From Nitrososphaerales archaeon (lineage in GTDB: Archaea; Thermoproteota; Nitrososphaeria; Nitrososphaerales; CADDZS01): a stretch of DNA of 6,851 nt. Numbering within the stretch: the first letter of the stretch is position 1; every line of letters starts with the position of its first letter. The translations under genes were made by a program, and so were the position numbers. Of the stretch, positions 1 to 6,262 are shown one piece after another. Where the stretch lies: NCBI GenBank assembly GCA_030043455.1, contig JASHXQ010000018.1:1-6851 (forward strand), read 5' to 3'. The notes under the pieces were generated by a model, which saw only the letters and a program-made list of their open reading frames with translations, was not told the DNA's origin and did no database searches.

Positions 1-743
1 CCTGTGCTATAGGAGACGCCTCGAAGTACTTCTGAAGGTCTGATGTACTCTAACTCCTCACTCGGAGAAGAGCCCAACCTTACTTCTCCATCTCCGACCC
101 ATACATTCTCGACTTTGGCGCTGTAACGGATGAGCTCCACTACTTCGTTGATGTTAGTTTGACTTTCGTGAGTTGGTGGAAAATGCCGGAGCGCAAAAGG
201 AGATCCAAAATTCGCGAGGTCAGAACTTCCACCCTGTTTCTGCAACTTGATTTGCAGCGTCAGCAATCGATCTCCGTGTCTCGTGCAAAAGCCACTGACA
301 TTTACTCCCGGTCTGGGTCCTCCGACTAGAGGATTCAACGGATGCAGCCAGCTTGTTAGAATTCGATCTGCTAATTTCTTCGGATGGCCGTTGATCCACC
401 CACGGATGAGGGACGTATCATTGTCCACCCACATGCAAGGACAAAAGAATCCTCTTTTGTCTCCGTATTTGCACGCAACGGCAATACCGGCTTCGTGATA
501 GACTGTCTGTGCAGGATCCAGAAAGTACGCGTCGGGATTACTTTCGCTAACTCCCACAATTCTAGCTATGTATGCGGAAACTGTCCCGTCGACAACCTCC
601 AAGCTATCTGGAATGAGTTTGGCTAACCCTTCTTTTTCTGCCCTGAAATAAACGGCGATGTAGTCAGCTCCGTAACTCCACGGTCCTTCTTCAACGACGG
701 AGCCTTTCCCATTTGGCGTAAGAAAGTGAGTGTACGGTTTCAT
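1..743 (-). CDS. Acetoacetate decarboxylase (ADC)-family protein, C-terminus cut by the window edge
   Basis: Reading the minus strand from the ATG at 743-741 gives 247 codons without a stop, running off the left edge. The protein matches the ADC fold family: a PW.Y motif near residues 21-24, a LIPDSLEV segment at 43-50 (the family's 'llP.gLe'), YHEAG at 82-86 and GHPKKLA at 119-125. In the clostridial enzyme the matching Glu76 and Lys115/Lys116 are the active-site acid and the Schiff-base lysine pair; here they correspond to Glu84 and Lys122/Lys123. The end (PSEVLRG near 236-242) resembles the family's closing segment, so perhaps 15-25 residues are missing. The usual Gly-Arg-Glu before the lysines is Gly-Trp-Ile (115-117) here, so the activity may be another Schiff-base reaction (decarboxylase or aldolase/dehydratase type) on a beta-keto or 2-keto acid. 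It is probably cytosolic. It is transcribed divergently from the ABC transporter operon. Family sure; substrate unknown. Confidence 0.88.
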   Translation of the reverse strand, partial: MKPYTHFLTPNGKGSVVEEGPWSYGADYIAVYFRAEKEGLAKLIPDSLEVVDGTVSAYIARIVGVSESNPDAYFLDPAQTVYHEAGIAVACKYGDKRGFFCPCMWVDNDTSLIRGWINGHPKKLADRILTSWLHPLNPLVGGPRPGVNVSGFCTRHGDRLLTLQIKLQKQGGSSDLANFGSPFALRHFPPTHESQTNINEVVELIRYSAKVENVWVGDGEVRLGSSPSEELEYIRPSEVLRGVSYST

Positions 744-769
744 TTCCAAGAATTGCCTTTGACTTACGC

Positions 770-778
770 TATTTATTT
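770..778 (-). promoter_or_regulatory. Candidate TATA box for the ADC-family gene
   Basis: The minus strand reads AAATAAATA here, centred about 31 bases upstream of the ATG at 743. In archaea the TATA box lies about 26 bases before the transcript start, which would put the 5' end near 748 and leave almost no leader. An AAAGG stretch also lies in the short gap before the start, but too far off to be a good ribosome site. Inference from spacing and base composition only. Confidence 0.4.
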
Positions 779-832
779 GATGATTCCTACTGGAGCAAAT
801 TTGGGAAGTAAGTCCACCTGTTTTTCTTAGAT

Positions 833-846
833 CCCTTTCCAAAGGG
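833..846. promoter_or_regulatory. Perfect dyad, candidate operator in the divergent promoter region
   Basis: The sequence CCCTTTCCAAAGGG is a perfect inverted repeat with 6-base arms and a 2-base spacer. It sits between the two divergent start sites, upstream of the candidate TATA elements of both the ADC-family gene and the transporter operon. Such a position suits a dimeric regulator controlling both transcripts. No regulator gene is visible in the window, and one short palindrome can arise by chance. Confidence 0.4.
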
Positions 847-854
847 TCGAAACG

Positions 855-861
855 ATTTTAA
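855..861 (+). promoter_or_regulatory. Weak candidate TATA box for the ABC transporter operon
   Basis: ATTTTAA lies 43-49 bases upstream of the permease ATG at 904. A start about 26 bases downstream would give a leader of about 20 bases containing AAGG at 891-894, a possible weak ribosome site. A second, poorer candidate is GCTTATC at 879-885. The choice between them cannot be made from sequence alone. Confidence 0.3.
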
Positions 862-903
862 CGGTTCTTCCAAAACGGCTTATCTCTCTTAAGGCTACAA
901 AGA

Positions 904-1911
904 ATGCTGAAAAGACCGACCCTCCGGTCGCGCGGAAATTTAGGCGGTTTCCTGAAACAGCGCCTTCTAACCGCGGTATTGGTGTTCTTTGTGGTTTATG
1001 TGATCAACTTTGTTCTCCCAAGATTGGAACCGGGCAATGTTGTCACAGTCTTGGCAAATTCAGAGATTCTGCCCCAGCAGAGAGAGCAGATCATCAAAAT
1101 GCTTGGAATCAATCAACCCTGGTCCACTCAGTTTCTCATTTATCTCAAGGACACCTTCGGTGAGTTTCCACCGAGTTTTGGTGTGTCCTTTGCCCACTTT
1201 CCCCTGACAGTCTGGTCGCTGGTCAGCTCCGCTCTCCCGTGGACTCTGTTACTGGTTCTAGTGTCTCAGGGAATCGCCTGGGTGGGTGGAGTGCTCTTGG
1301 GAGCTTGGTTGGGATGGAGGAACGGATCGAGGATCGATTCTGCAATGTTCACGATTTCCAATTTCATGTGGGGTGTCCCGAGTTATTGGCTTGCCACCAT
1401 TCTGATTTTCATTTTCGCCATAAAGCTGAGAATTTTTCCCGCGGCGCTTTCCACGAGCGGCTTGGTCACGGGTCTGAGCCTCGCCCAAGCCCAAAATATT
1501 CTGAGTCATGCGTTCCTTCCCATACTCACGCTGGTCCTCCTGAACCTACCCATCCACGCACTCGTCATGCGAAATACGATGGTCAATGTGCTGCAAGAGG
1601 ACTTTATCACTGCAGCGAAGGCGAGGGGATTGAAGACGAGAACACTCATCCTGGGTCACGCGGCGCGCAATGCCCTGCTCCCCAGCATCACTAACCTCGC
1701 CCTGAGCTTCGGGGCAGTTCTGTCCGGAGCCTATCTCGTCGAGATCATTTTTTCATACCCGGGGATGGGCTATCTGATCGAACAGTCGGCCCTGAACCGA
1801 GACTATCCAGTCTTAGAAGGAGTATTCTTCTTCTCCGCGATCCTTGTGATCGTGGCAAACATCGTCGCAGATGTCGCGTATGTCTATCTGGATCCCAGAA
1901 TAGAGTATTAG
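904..1911 (+). CDS. Opp/Dpp-type ABC transporter permease, DppB/OppB family
   Basis: This is a 335-residue inner permease subunit of a peptide/sugar-type ABC importer, close to the usual DppB length. After a basic N-terminus come about six hydrophobic membrane segments (roughly 21-38, 110-137, 147-173, 203-222, 263-285 and 306-328). The cytoplasmic EAA loop that docks onto the ATPases is clear at 232-260 (EDFITAAKARGLK then RNALLP). The family's SYPGMG (284-289), RDYPVL (299-304) and terminal YLDPRIEY (328-335) are all present. It heads a four-gene operon and the next start lies 3 bases after its stop. The ATG at 904 gives the normal short DppB N-terminus, and the next in-frame ATG (codon 66) would remove the first membrane helix. 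Systems of this family carry di/oligopeptides, nickel, or in thermophilic archaea also oligosaccharides, so the substrate is undetermined. Confidence 0.95.
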   Translation: MLKRPTLRSRGNLGGFLKQRLLTAVLVFFVVYVINFVLPRLEPGNVVTVLANSEILPQQREQIIKMLGINQPWSTQFLIYLKDTFGEFPPSFGVSFAHFPLTVWSLVSSALPWTLLLVLVSQGIAWVGGVLLGAWLGWRNGSRIDSAMFTISNFMWGVPSYWLATILIFIFAIKLRIFPAALSTSGLVTGLSLAQAQNILSHAFLPILTLVLLNLPIHALVMRNTMVNVLQEDFITAAKARGLKTRTLILGHAARNALLPSITNLALSFGAVLSGAYLVEIIFSYPGMGYLIEQSALNRDYPVLEGVFFFSAILVIVANIVADVAYVYLDPRIEY

Positions 1912-1914
1912 AAC

Positions 1915-2772
1915 ATGGCAGATTTGGGAGCGTATCTCAGGCGGAGATCCGAGGATCTCCGGATAATTTGGCAGAGCCCATCCGGAAAGGCCGGTATCAT
2001 AATTGTTGGAGCATTTGTGGTCATAGCGCTCTTTGCTCCGTGGATAGCGCCATACAGCCCCTTTGCCTTGTCGGGTCGTGCCTACCTGCCCCCAAGCTGG
2101 AAGCACGTACTCGGGACAGACGATCTCGGGGAGGACATCTTCAGTCAGTTGATCTTCGGCACCCGGGGCTCCCTACTGATAGGAGTCTGCGCGGGCGCGA
2201 TCGCGACCTTCGTGGGAACTGGGATCGGTCTCGTCGCCGGATACTACTCGGGAAGATTGGGCGAGGGGCTCATGCGCCTTACTGACGTGGTACTGGTATT
2301 GCCCCTGCTGCCCCTGCTGATCGTGATCGCATCTATTTTTCCTTCGAGTATCTGGCTGGTCATCGGTGTGATCGGTCTCCTCTCCTGGCCCTCCATGGCT
2401 AGGGTGATCCGTTCGCAGACGCTGACTTTGAAAGCGAGGCCCTTTGTTGACGCTAGCCGGCTGAACGGGATGAACGATTTCGAAATCATGCTGAACGTCT
2501 TACTCCCCAACATGATCCCTCTGGTTGTTCTGTACTCAGTCTTTGCGATAGTAACGGCAGTGGTGGTCGAGGCGGGACTCGATTTCATTGGTCTGGGCTC
2601 GATTAACAACCTGAGCTGGGGTATCATGCTCTTCTTTGCCCTAAGCAGAAATGCCCTAATTAGGGGGGCTTGGTGGTGGTTCGTCTTCCCCGGAGCCATG
2701 ATTGCTGTTCTCGGGATAGGGTTCATCATGCTAGGACATGGAGCAGAGCGTCTTTCGAAAATCAGGACTTAG
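1915..2772 (+). CDS. Opp/Dpp-type ABC transporter permease, DppC/OppC family
   Basis: This 285-residue protein is the second permease, expected to pair with the upstream DppB-like subunit. The N-terminal region (about 1-60) has one membrane helix at roughly 26-45 followed by APWIAPYSP, the usual OppC N-terminal arrangement. LGTDDLGEDIFSQLIFGTR (66-84) is the classic family signature at the start of the transport domain. The EAA loop is at about 175-204 (RPFVDASRLNGMN through LLPNMIP), though the usual initial Glu is replaced by Pro176. DFIGLG (223-228) and NLSWGIML (232-239) match the family's C-terminal half, and the last helix leads into GHGAERL. Only 3 bases separate it from the gene upstream and no clear ribosome site is visible, so it is probably translated by coupling. 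The solute carried is not evident. Confidence 0.94.
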   Translation: MADLGAYLRRRSEDLRIIWQSPSGKAGIIIVGAFVVIALFAPWIAPYSPFALSGRAYLPPSWKHVLGTDDLGEDIFSQLIFGTRGSLLIGVCAGAIATFVGTGIGLVAGYYSGRLGEGLMRLTDVVLVLPLLPLLIVIASIFPSSIWLVIGVIGLLSWPSMARVIRSQTLTLKARPFVDASRLNGMNDFEIMLNVLLPNMIPLVVLYSVFAIVTAVVVEAGLDFIGLGSINNLSWGIMLFFALSRNALIRGAWWWFVFPGAMIAVLGIGFIMLGHGAERLSKIRT

Positions 2773-2800
2773 GGATCCTTCTCCCAAAACAAAAGGAAAC

Positions 2801-2808
2801 AGGTGGGA
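2801..2808 (+). promoter_or_regulatory. Ribosome binding site setting the start of the first ATPase gene
   Basis: AGGTGGGA lies 7 bases before the ATG at 2816 and resembles the archaeal GGAGGTGAT consensus. It supports that start over the earlier in-frame ATG at 2738, which lies inside the upstream permease gene and would add 26 residues that do not look like an ABC protein N-terminus. Confidence 0.6.
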
Positions 2809-2815
2809 TAACCCA

Positions 2816-3787
2816 ATGGAAGAAATAAAATCGCAGCACCCTATGGTGGAGATCAACGATCTCGTGGTCTCGTACCTAACACAGAGGGGGGAGCTGAGAG
2901 CCGTCGATGGTGTCAGCCTGACTGTAGACAAGGGTGAAACACTCGGAATCGTGGGCGAGTCCGGATGCGGTAAGACGACGCTGGCATTGAGCCTTCTTGG
3001 GATGAACGCGCCTGGCAGAATCATTGGTGGAGGTGTGAAGGTCGATTCAATCGACGTTGCCAACCTCCGTGGGGAGAAACTTCGTCGATTTAGGTGGGAA
3101 AAAGCCTCGATGGTATTTCAATCCGCCATGAATGCCCTAGATCCGATAAAAACTGTCGAATCCCAAATAGTCGAGACGATGATCCAGCATCGCGATATCT
3201 CCAAGCAGGATGCCAGAAGGCGCGTGCAAGAGCTTCTGCAGCTCGTGAATATCGATCCCTCTCGGGCCGAATCCTACCCACATGAACTCAGCGGAGGAAT
3301 GCGCCAGCGGGTGGTGATTGTGATGGCACTCTGTTTGTCTCCTTCTCTTTTGATCGCCGACGAACCCACCACCGCTTTGGACGTGGTAGTGCAGGCCGGG
3401 GTTTTGCGCACACTCAAGAGCCTGCAAAAGGAATTCCGTCTCACGACCCTGATCATAAGTCACGACATCTCCATAATGAGCGAGATGACCGATCGCATCG
3501 CGGTGATGTACGCAGGTAGAATCGTAGAGATAGGCGCGACACGCACGATCATTGACAAGCCGCAGCATCCGTACACCCAGGCACTCCTGAATGCCGTACC
3601 TGTGGTCGGGGAAGGGCAGATTCAGGTAAAGGGCATTCCTGGATCTCCCCCCAATTTGTACCACCCGCCGAAAGGTTGCAGGTTTGCTGCACGATGCCCC
3701 TTTGTATTTGAACGATGCAACATGGAAGATCCGCAACTGATCTCAGATGGAATAGATGCAGTAGCATGTTGGTTGAGAGAAAAATAG
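2816..3787 (+). CDS. Opp/Dpp-type ABC transporter ATPase, DppD/OppD family
   Basis: A 323-residue cytoplasmic ATPase that powers the importer. From the ATG at 2816 the ABC core is complete: Walker A GESGCGKTT (47-55), Q-loop Gln102, signature LSGGMRQR (158-165), Walker B LLIADEP (178-184), D-loop TALD (186-189) and switch His216. The C-terminal oligopeptide extension begins at HPYTQALL (251-258) and carries four cysteines, Cys288, Cys294, Cys301 and Cys318. In solved Dpp/Opp ATPases an equivalent four-cysteine set binds a [4Fe-4S] cluster, so one is likely here. The gene lies 43 bases after the permease stop and overlaps the next ATPase gene by 22 bases, implying translational coupling and a heterodimer of the two ATPases. 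No residue expected for ATP hydrolysis is missing. Confidence 0.95.
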   Translation: MEEIKSQHPMVEINDLVVSYLTQRGELRAVDGVSLTVDKGETLGIVGESGCGKTTLALSLLGMNAPGRIIGGGVKVDSIDVANLRGEKLRRFRWEKASMVFQSAMNALDPIKTVESQIVETMIQHRDISKQDARRRVQELLQLVNIDPSRAESYPHELSGGMRQRVVIVMALCLSPSLLIADEPTTALDVVVQAGVLRTLKSLQKEFRLTTLIISHDISIMSEMTDRIAVMYAGRIVEIGATRTIIDKPQHPYTQALLNAVPVVGEGQIQVKGIPGSPPNLYHPPKGCRFAARCPFVFERCNMEDPQLISDGIDAVACWLREK

Positions 3788-4806
3788 ACCAGGACTCTCA
3801 CGACGGTGTCCTGATTGAGATCGACGATCTCTACGTTCACTTTAAGGCTAATTACACATCTGGAACCGTAAATCTTCAAGATACCAAAATTGTTAGGGCA
3901 GTTGATGGAATAAATCTGAGAATCGACAACGGGGAGATCCTCTCGCTTGTGGGGGAGAGCGGCAGCGGGAAGACGACTCTCGGACGAACCATAGTCGGCC
4001 TCTCGAAGCCGACGTCGGGTCAGATCTTTGTGGCCGGCAAGAGGGTAGACTTTCGGAAGCGGGATGCACTCCGAAAGCTCTGGAAGACGACCCAGATGAT
4101 TTTTCAGGACCCCTACAGCTCCTTCAATCCTCTTTCAACGATCTACGACGCGTTGAGAGTACCAGTCAAGAAATTCAAACTTGCCCAGACAGAGGAGGAG
4201 ACGCGTAATTTAATTGAGGCAGCCCTGGGAGACGTCGGTTTGGATTACGACGAGATTGCGAAAAAATACCCGAACGAGCTCAGCGGGGGCCAACGGCAGA
4301 GGGCATCCATCGCTAGGGCCCTAATTGTGCGACCCGAGATCATCGTCGCGGATGAACCGGTCTCAATGCTGGACGTCAGTCTTCGTGCCGGCATATTAGA
4401 GCTGCTCAAAAAGCTAAATGAAAAAAATCATCTTACCATCGTCTTCATCACTCACGATCTGGCGGTGGCGCAGTACATTAGCAATCGGATCGCGGTGATG
4501 TACAGAGGAAAGATCGTCGAACTTGCAGTTGCGAAAGATGTAATTCAATCTCCGGCGCATCCCTATACCGAACTCTTGCTTAGATCGGCCCCCCGTCTCA
4601 GAGGCGAACAGGGCTGGTCTGAGAAGCAGGAGCTTGTGTTTAGGACGGTCGACGAGGCAACGTTCAGGGGCTGTTCCTTCTATCCGAGGTGCCCTCTCGG
4701 AATCGAGAGATGTGTGGTTGAAGAGCCCAAGTTAGTGGAAATTAAACAAGGCCATAAAGCGGCTTGTCACGTGAGAGCTGCTAATCCGCTCAAAGTTTCG
4801 AATTAG
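3766..4806 (+). CDS. Opp/Dpp-type ABC transporter ATPase, DppF/OppF family
   Basis: The second ATPase of the importer, 346 residues from the ATG at 3766. An in-frame ATG at 3715 would add 17 residues lying wholly within the preceding gene and is less likely. Core motifs are complete: Walker A GESGSGKTT (63-71), Q-loop Gln114 in MIFQDPYSSFNP, signature LSGGQRQR (172-179), Walker B IIVADEP (192-198), D-loop MLDVS (201-205) and His230 in ITHD. FQDPYSSFNP and VSMLD are typical of the DppF rather than the DppD branch. The C-terminal extension starts at HPYTELLL (265-272) and has Cys303, Cys309, Cys316 and Cys334, the same likely iron-sulfur site as in the partner. It is the last operon gene; its stop directly abuts the end of a decayed minus-strand aldolase fragment, and no oligo-T terminator is obvious. 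Confidence 0.94.
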   Translation: MLVERKIDQDSHDGVLIEIDDLYVHFKANYTSGTVNLQDTKIVRAVDGINLRIDNGEILSLVGESGSGKTTLGRTIVGLSKPTSGQIFVAGKRVDFRKRDALRKLWKTTQMIFQDPYSSFNPLSTIYDALRVPVKKFKLAQTEEETRNLIEAALGDVGLDYDEIAKKYPNELSGGQRQRASIARALIVRPEIIVADEPVSMLDVSLRAGILELLKKLNEKNHLTIVFITHDLAVAQYISNRIAVMYRGKIVELAVAKDVIQSPAHPYTELLLRSAPRLRGEQGWSEKQELVFRTVDEATFRGCSFYPRCPLGIERCVVEEPKLVEIKQGHKAACHVRAANPLKVSN

Positions 4807-5074
4807 GCTGGAGGGTTTCGTTCGGCTCTCTCTCCAAGAGCGTCCGGTATCGCGGCGAGAGATAACGCGAACTTTGCCGTTATCTTCGTCCACCACTATC
4901 CGGATTACACTTTCCCGTTCTTGGTCAGTCATGCAGGGAAATTCTCCCAAACTCCCCACGCAGATTACACCGTGAACCCCACTGTCGATCGCGTTGCGGC
5001 AAAGCCAGCGCGATCCATTTTCATCGATTTCGCCGAATTGGTGAAAGGAGTTACGAGAGCCGGGATTACTCCAT
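4807..5074 (-). pseudogene. Decayed N-terminal fragment of a DapA/KDG-aldolase-family gene
   Basis: The minus strand from the ATG at 5074-5072 encodes, across three changes of frame, the first 85-90 residues of a dihydrodipicolinate synthase/2-keto-3-deoxygluconate aldolase-family protein. The pieces are GVIPALVTPFTN, then FGEIDENGSRWL, SGVHGVICVGSLGEFP and MTDQERESVIRIVV, then a degraded VISRRDTG. These match the family's opening strand (IPALVTPF), the GS.GEF substrate loop and the GDTG turn. Each break is mended by adding one base: just after the ATG (about 5069-5072), at the AATT near 5035-5039 and near 4841-4844. Homology stops just past the third break, next to the transporter operon's stop codon, so the catalytic Tyr and Lys regions are absent. 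An AGGGGAT ribosome-like site (5079-5085) survives. It cannot make a working enzyme. It fills most of the interval between the last ATPase gene and the dehydratase. Confidence 0.8.
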
Positions 5075-5078
5075 GAGG

Positions 5079-5085
5079 ATCCCCT
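5079..5085 (-). promoter_or_regulatory. Relic ribosome binding site of the broken aldolase gene
   Basis: The minus strand reads AGGGGAT, with only a few bases before the ATG at 5074. It supports that ATG as the original start of the decayed DapA-family gene, even though the frame now hits a TAA two codons later. Confidence 0.4.
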
Positions 5086-5118
5086 TACAAAATTTTCGAG
5101 AACACCCGATTCCGCATA

Positions 5119-5127
5119 CGATATAAG
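5119..5127 (+). promoter_or_regulatory. Archaeal-type TATA box for the dehydratase gene
   Basis: CGATATAAG is centred about 29-30 bases before the ATG at 5153, the spacing expected for an archaeal promoter giving a leader of only a few bases. The opposite strand reads CTTATATCG, so the same AT-rich block could once have served the divergent aldolase gene with a longer leader. Confidence 0.55.
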
Positions 5128-5140
5128 TTGTGTTTAGGAC

Positions 5141-5145
5141 AGGTG
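5141..5145 (+). promoter_or_regulatory. Possible ribosome binding site before the dehydratase
   Basis: AGGTG lies 7 bases before the ATG at 5153 and could pair with the archaeal 16S 3' end. If transcription starts 26 bases after the TATA box, near 5149, this site would not be transcribed, so only one of the two models is likely to apply. Confidence 0.3.
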
Positions 5146-5152
5146 CCTCGCG

Positions 5153-6262
5153 ATGATCGAAGACATCCAAGTAAAGAGGGGAGCCATCCCGCTGACCGAG
5201 ACATCGCCTCCACAGCTCTGGGTAGCCGAGTGGAGAACCCAGCTCTTCGTGAAGGTGACAGCGAACGGAAGCGTGGGATGGGGTGAAGTCTTACCGGCTG
5301 CAGGTAATACGAGGGAGCCCTATATTGCGATGATCGAGAGATTTGCAGAAAACTTGCGCGGCGAGGATGAGAATGAGATCCGAAAGCTCTGGAACATGAT
5401 GCGCAAGTGGAGCTTTACCGGAGGTTATGGTATTACTACTGGAGCGATTTCCGGCATCGACATCGCGCTCTGGGATCTGCGGGGAAAGAAATCCGGTGAG
5501 CCCATTTCAGAGCTGTTCGAGTCGGAAGAGCCCGTCATGCCTAAATTGCGTCGCTACGTCTCCCTTTCGAGATATGGTAGCAACGAACAGCTTCGCATAG
5601 TCGTGGGCAGCCTTCTTGAGAAAGGATACAGGTCAATCAAGTTACACCAGTCTCCCGGAGATACCCTTGAAGCAGTGAAACTCCTGAGAGATTCCTTCGG
5701 CAGGGATTTCGAGCTCATGGCGGATCTGAACTGCGGTTTCAGCTACAGGGAAGCGGACGAGTTTATGCGGAGGGTAGAAACTTACGAATTAAGGTGGACC
5801 GAAGAGCCAGTGTGGCCGCCGGATGATTTTGAGTCTCTTGCAAAGCTTAACAAATTGGGCCCGGTCGCTGCGGGCGAGAATTGTTTCAGCATTCACGAGT
5901 TCGACCGGCTTCTAAAGCTCGACGCCCTAACTTTCTACCAGCCGGATGTTGCTAAGTGTGGCGGGATAACGGCCATGGCAGAAATTCTCAGGGCGATAAA
6001 AGACCATGGGGGGAGGATCGCTCTGCACACCCGACCGCAAAATGGCTGGGTGGGTCTGGTGGCAGGAGCTCACATAGCCTCGTGTATCGATGCGGGAGCA
6101 ATCGTCGAGAGTCCTCCCAACAACGTTCCTGAGAAATATTTCCAATTTACTGGGAAAATGAATAACGAGTCGATTCAGGTCAGCGGCCCGGGTCTTGGGA
6201 TCACTCCGGTAGAACCGATCCCGGAATCGACCGGCTCTCCGAAATTGCTACGCTTTCACTAG
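5153..6262 (+). CDS. Enolase-superfamily (mandelate racemase-like) protein, probable sugar-acid dehydratase
   Basis: The 369-residue protein has the two-domain layout of the mandelate racemase/muconate lactonizing family: an alpha/beta capping domain (about 1-130, with GWGE at 42-45) and a barrel with all metal ligands. By alignment with mandelate racemase, metal ligands are Asp191 (ADLN), Glu217 (TEEP) and Glu242 (AGEN). The His-Asp dyad is Asp265 (QPD) and His292 (ALHTR), spaced 27 residues as in mandelate racemase (270/297), and Glu319 is a candidate for the carboxylate-binding Glu. The first barrel base motif is Lys163-Leu-His165, with His where the subgroup often has a second Lys. Members typically remove a proton next to a carboxylate and eliminate water from aldonic acids to give 2-keto-3-deoxy acids; racemization is possible. 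It is cytosolic and Mg-dependent. The frame is undamaged although DapA-family remnants lie on both sides, the usual pathway partner. Confidence 0.9.
   Translation: MIEDIQVKRGAIPLTETSPPQLWVAEWRTQLFVKVTANGSVGWGEVLPAAGNTREPYIAMIERFAENLRGEDENEIRKLWNMMRKWSFTGGYGITTGAISGIDIALWDLRGKKSGEPISELFESEEPVMPKLRRYVSLSRYGSNEQLRIVVGSLLEKGYRSIKLHQSPGDTLEAVKLLRDSFGRDFELMADLNCGFSYREADEFMRRVETYELRWTEEPVWPPDDFESLAKLNKLGPVAAGENCFSIHEFDRLLKLDALTFYQPDVAKCGGITAMAEILRAIKDHGGRIALHTRPQNGWVGLVAGAHIASCIDAGAIVESPPNNVPEKYFQFTGKMNNESIQVSGPGLGITPVEPIPESTGSPKLLRFH

Noticed and set aside
247..626. Short open frames on both strands (for example 247-498 plus, 384-626 plus, 371-559 minus)
   Set aside because: They lie inside the ADC-family reading frame, which alone shows recognisable protein motifs; their translations are low-complexity or unlike any family.
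1239..1694. 151-codon plus-strand frame inside the first permease gene
   Set aside because: It overlaps a well-supported membrane protein in another frame and its Arg/His/Pro-rich translation is typical of an out-of-frame shadow.
3137..3736. 199-codon minus-strand frame opposite the first ATPase gene
   Set aside because: It is fully antisense to an intact ABC ATPase with all motifs; the translation shows no domain and no ribosome site precedes it.
4807..4870. Hairpin terminator after the transporter operon
   Set aside because: The pyrimidine-rich stretch has no convincing stem and no T-run, and it is explained by the decayed aldolase fragment on the other strand.
4732..4959. 75-codon minus-strand frame taken as an independent small protein
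   Set aside because: Its first half is the middle of the decayed DapA-family fragment, and its end is antisense read-through into the last ATPase gene.
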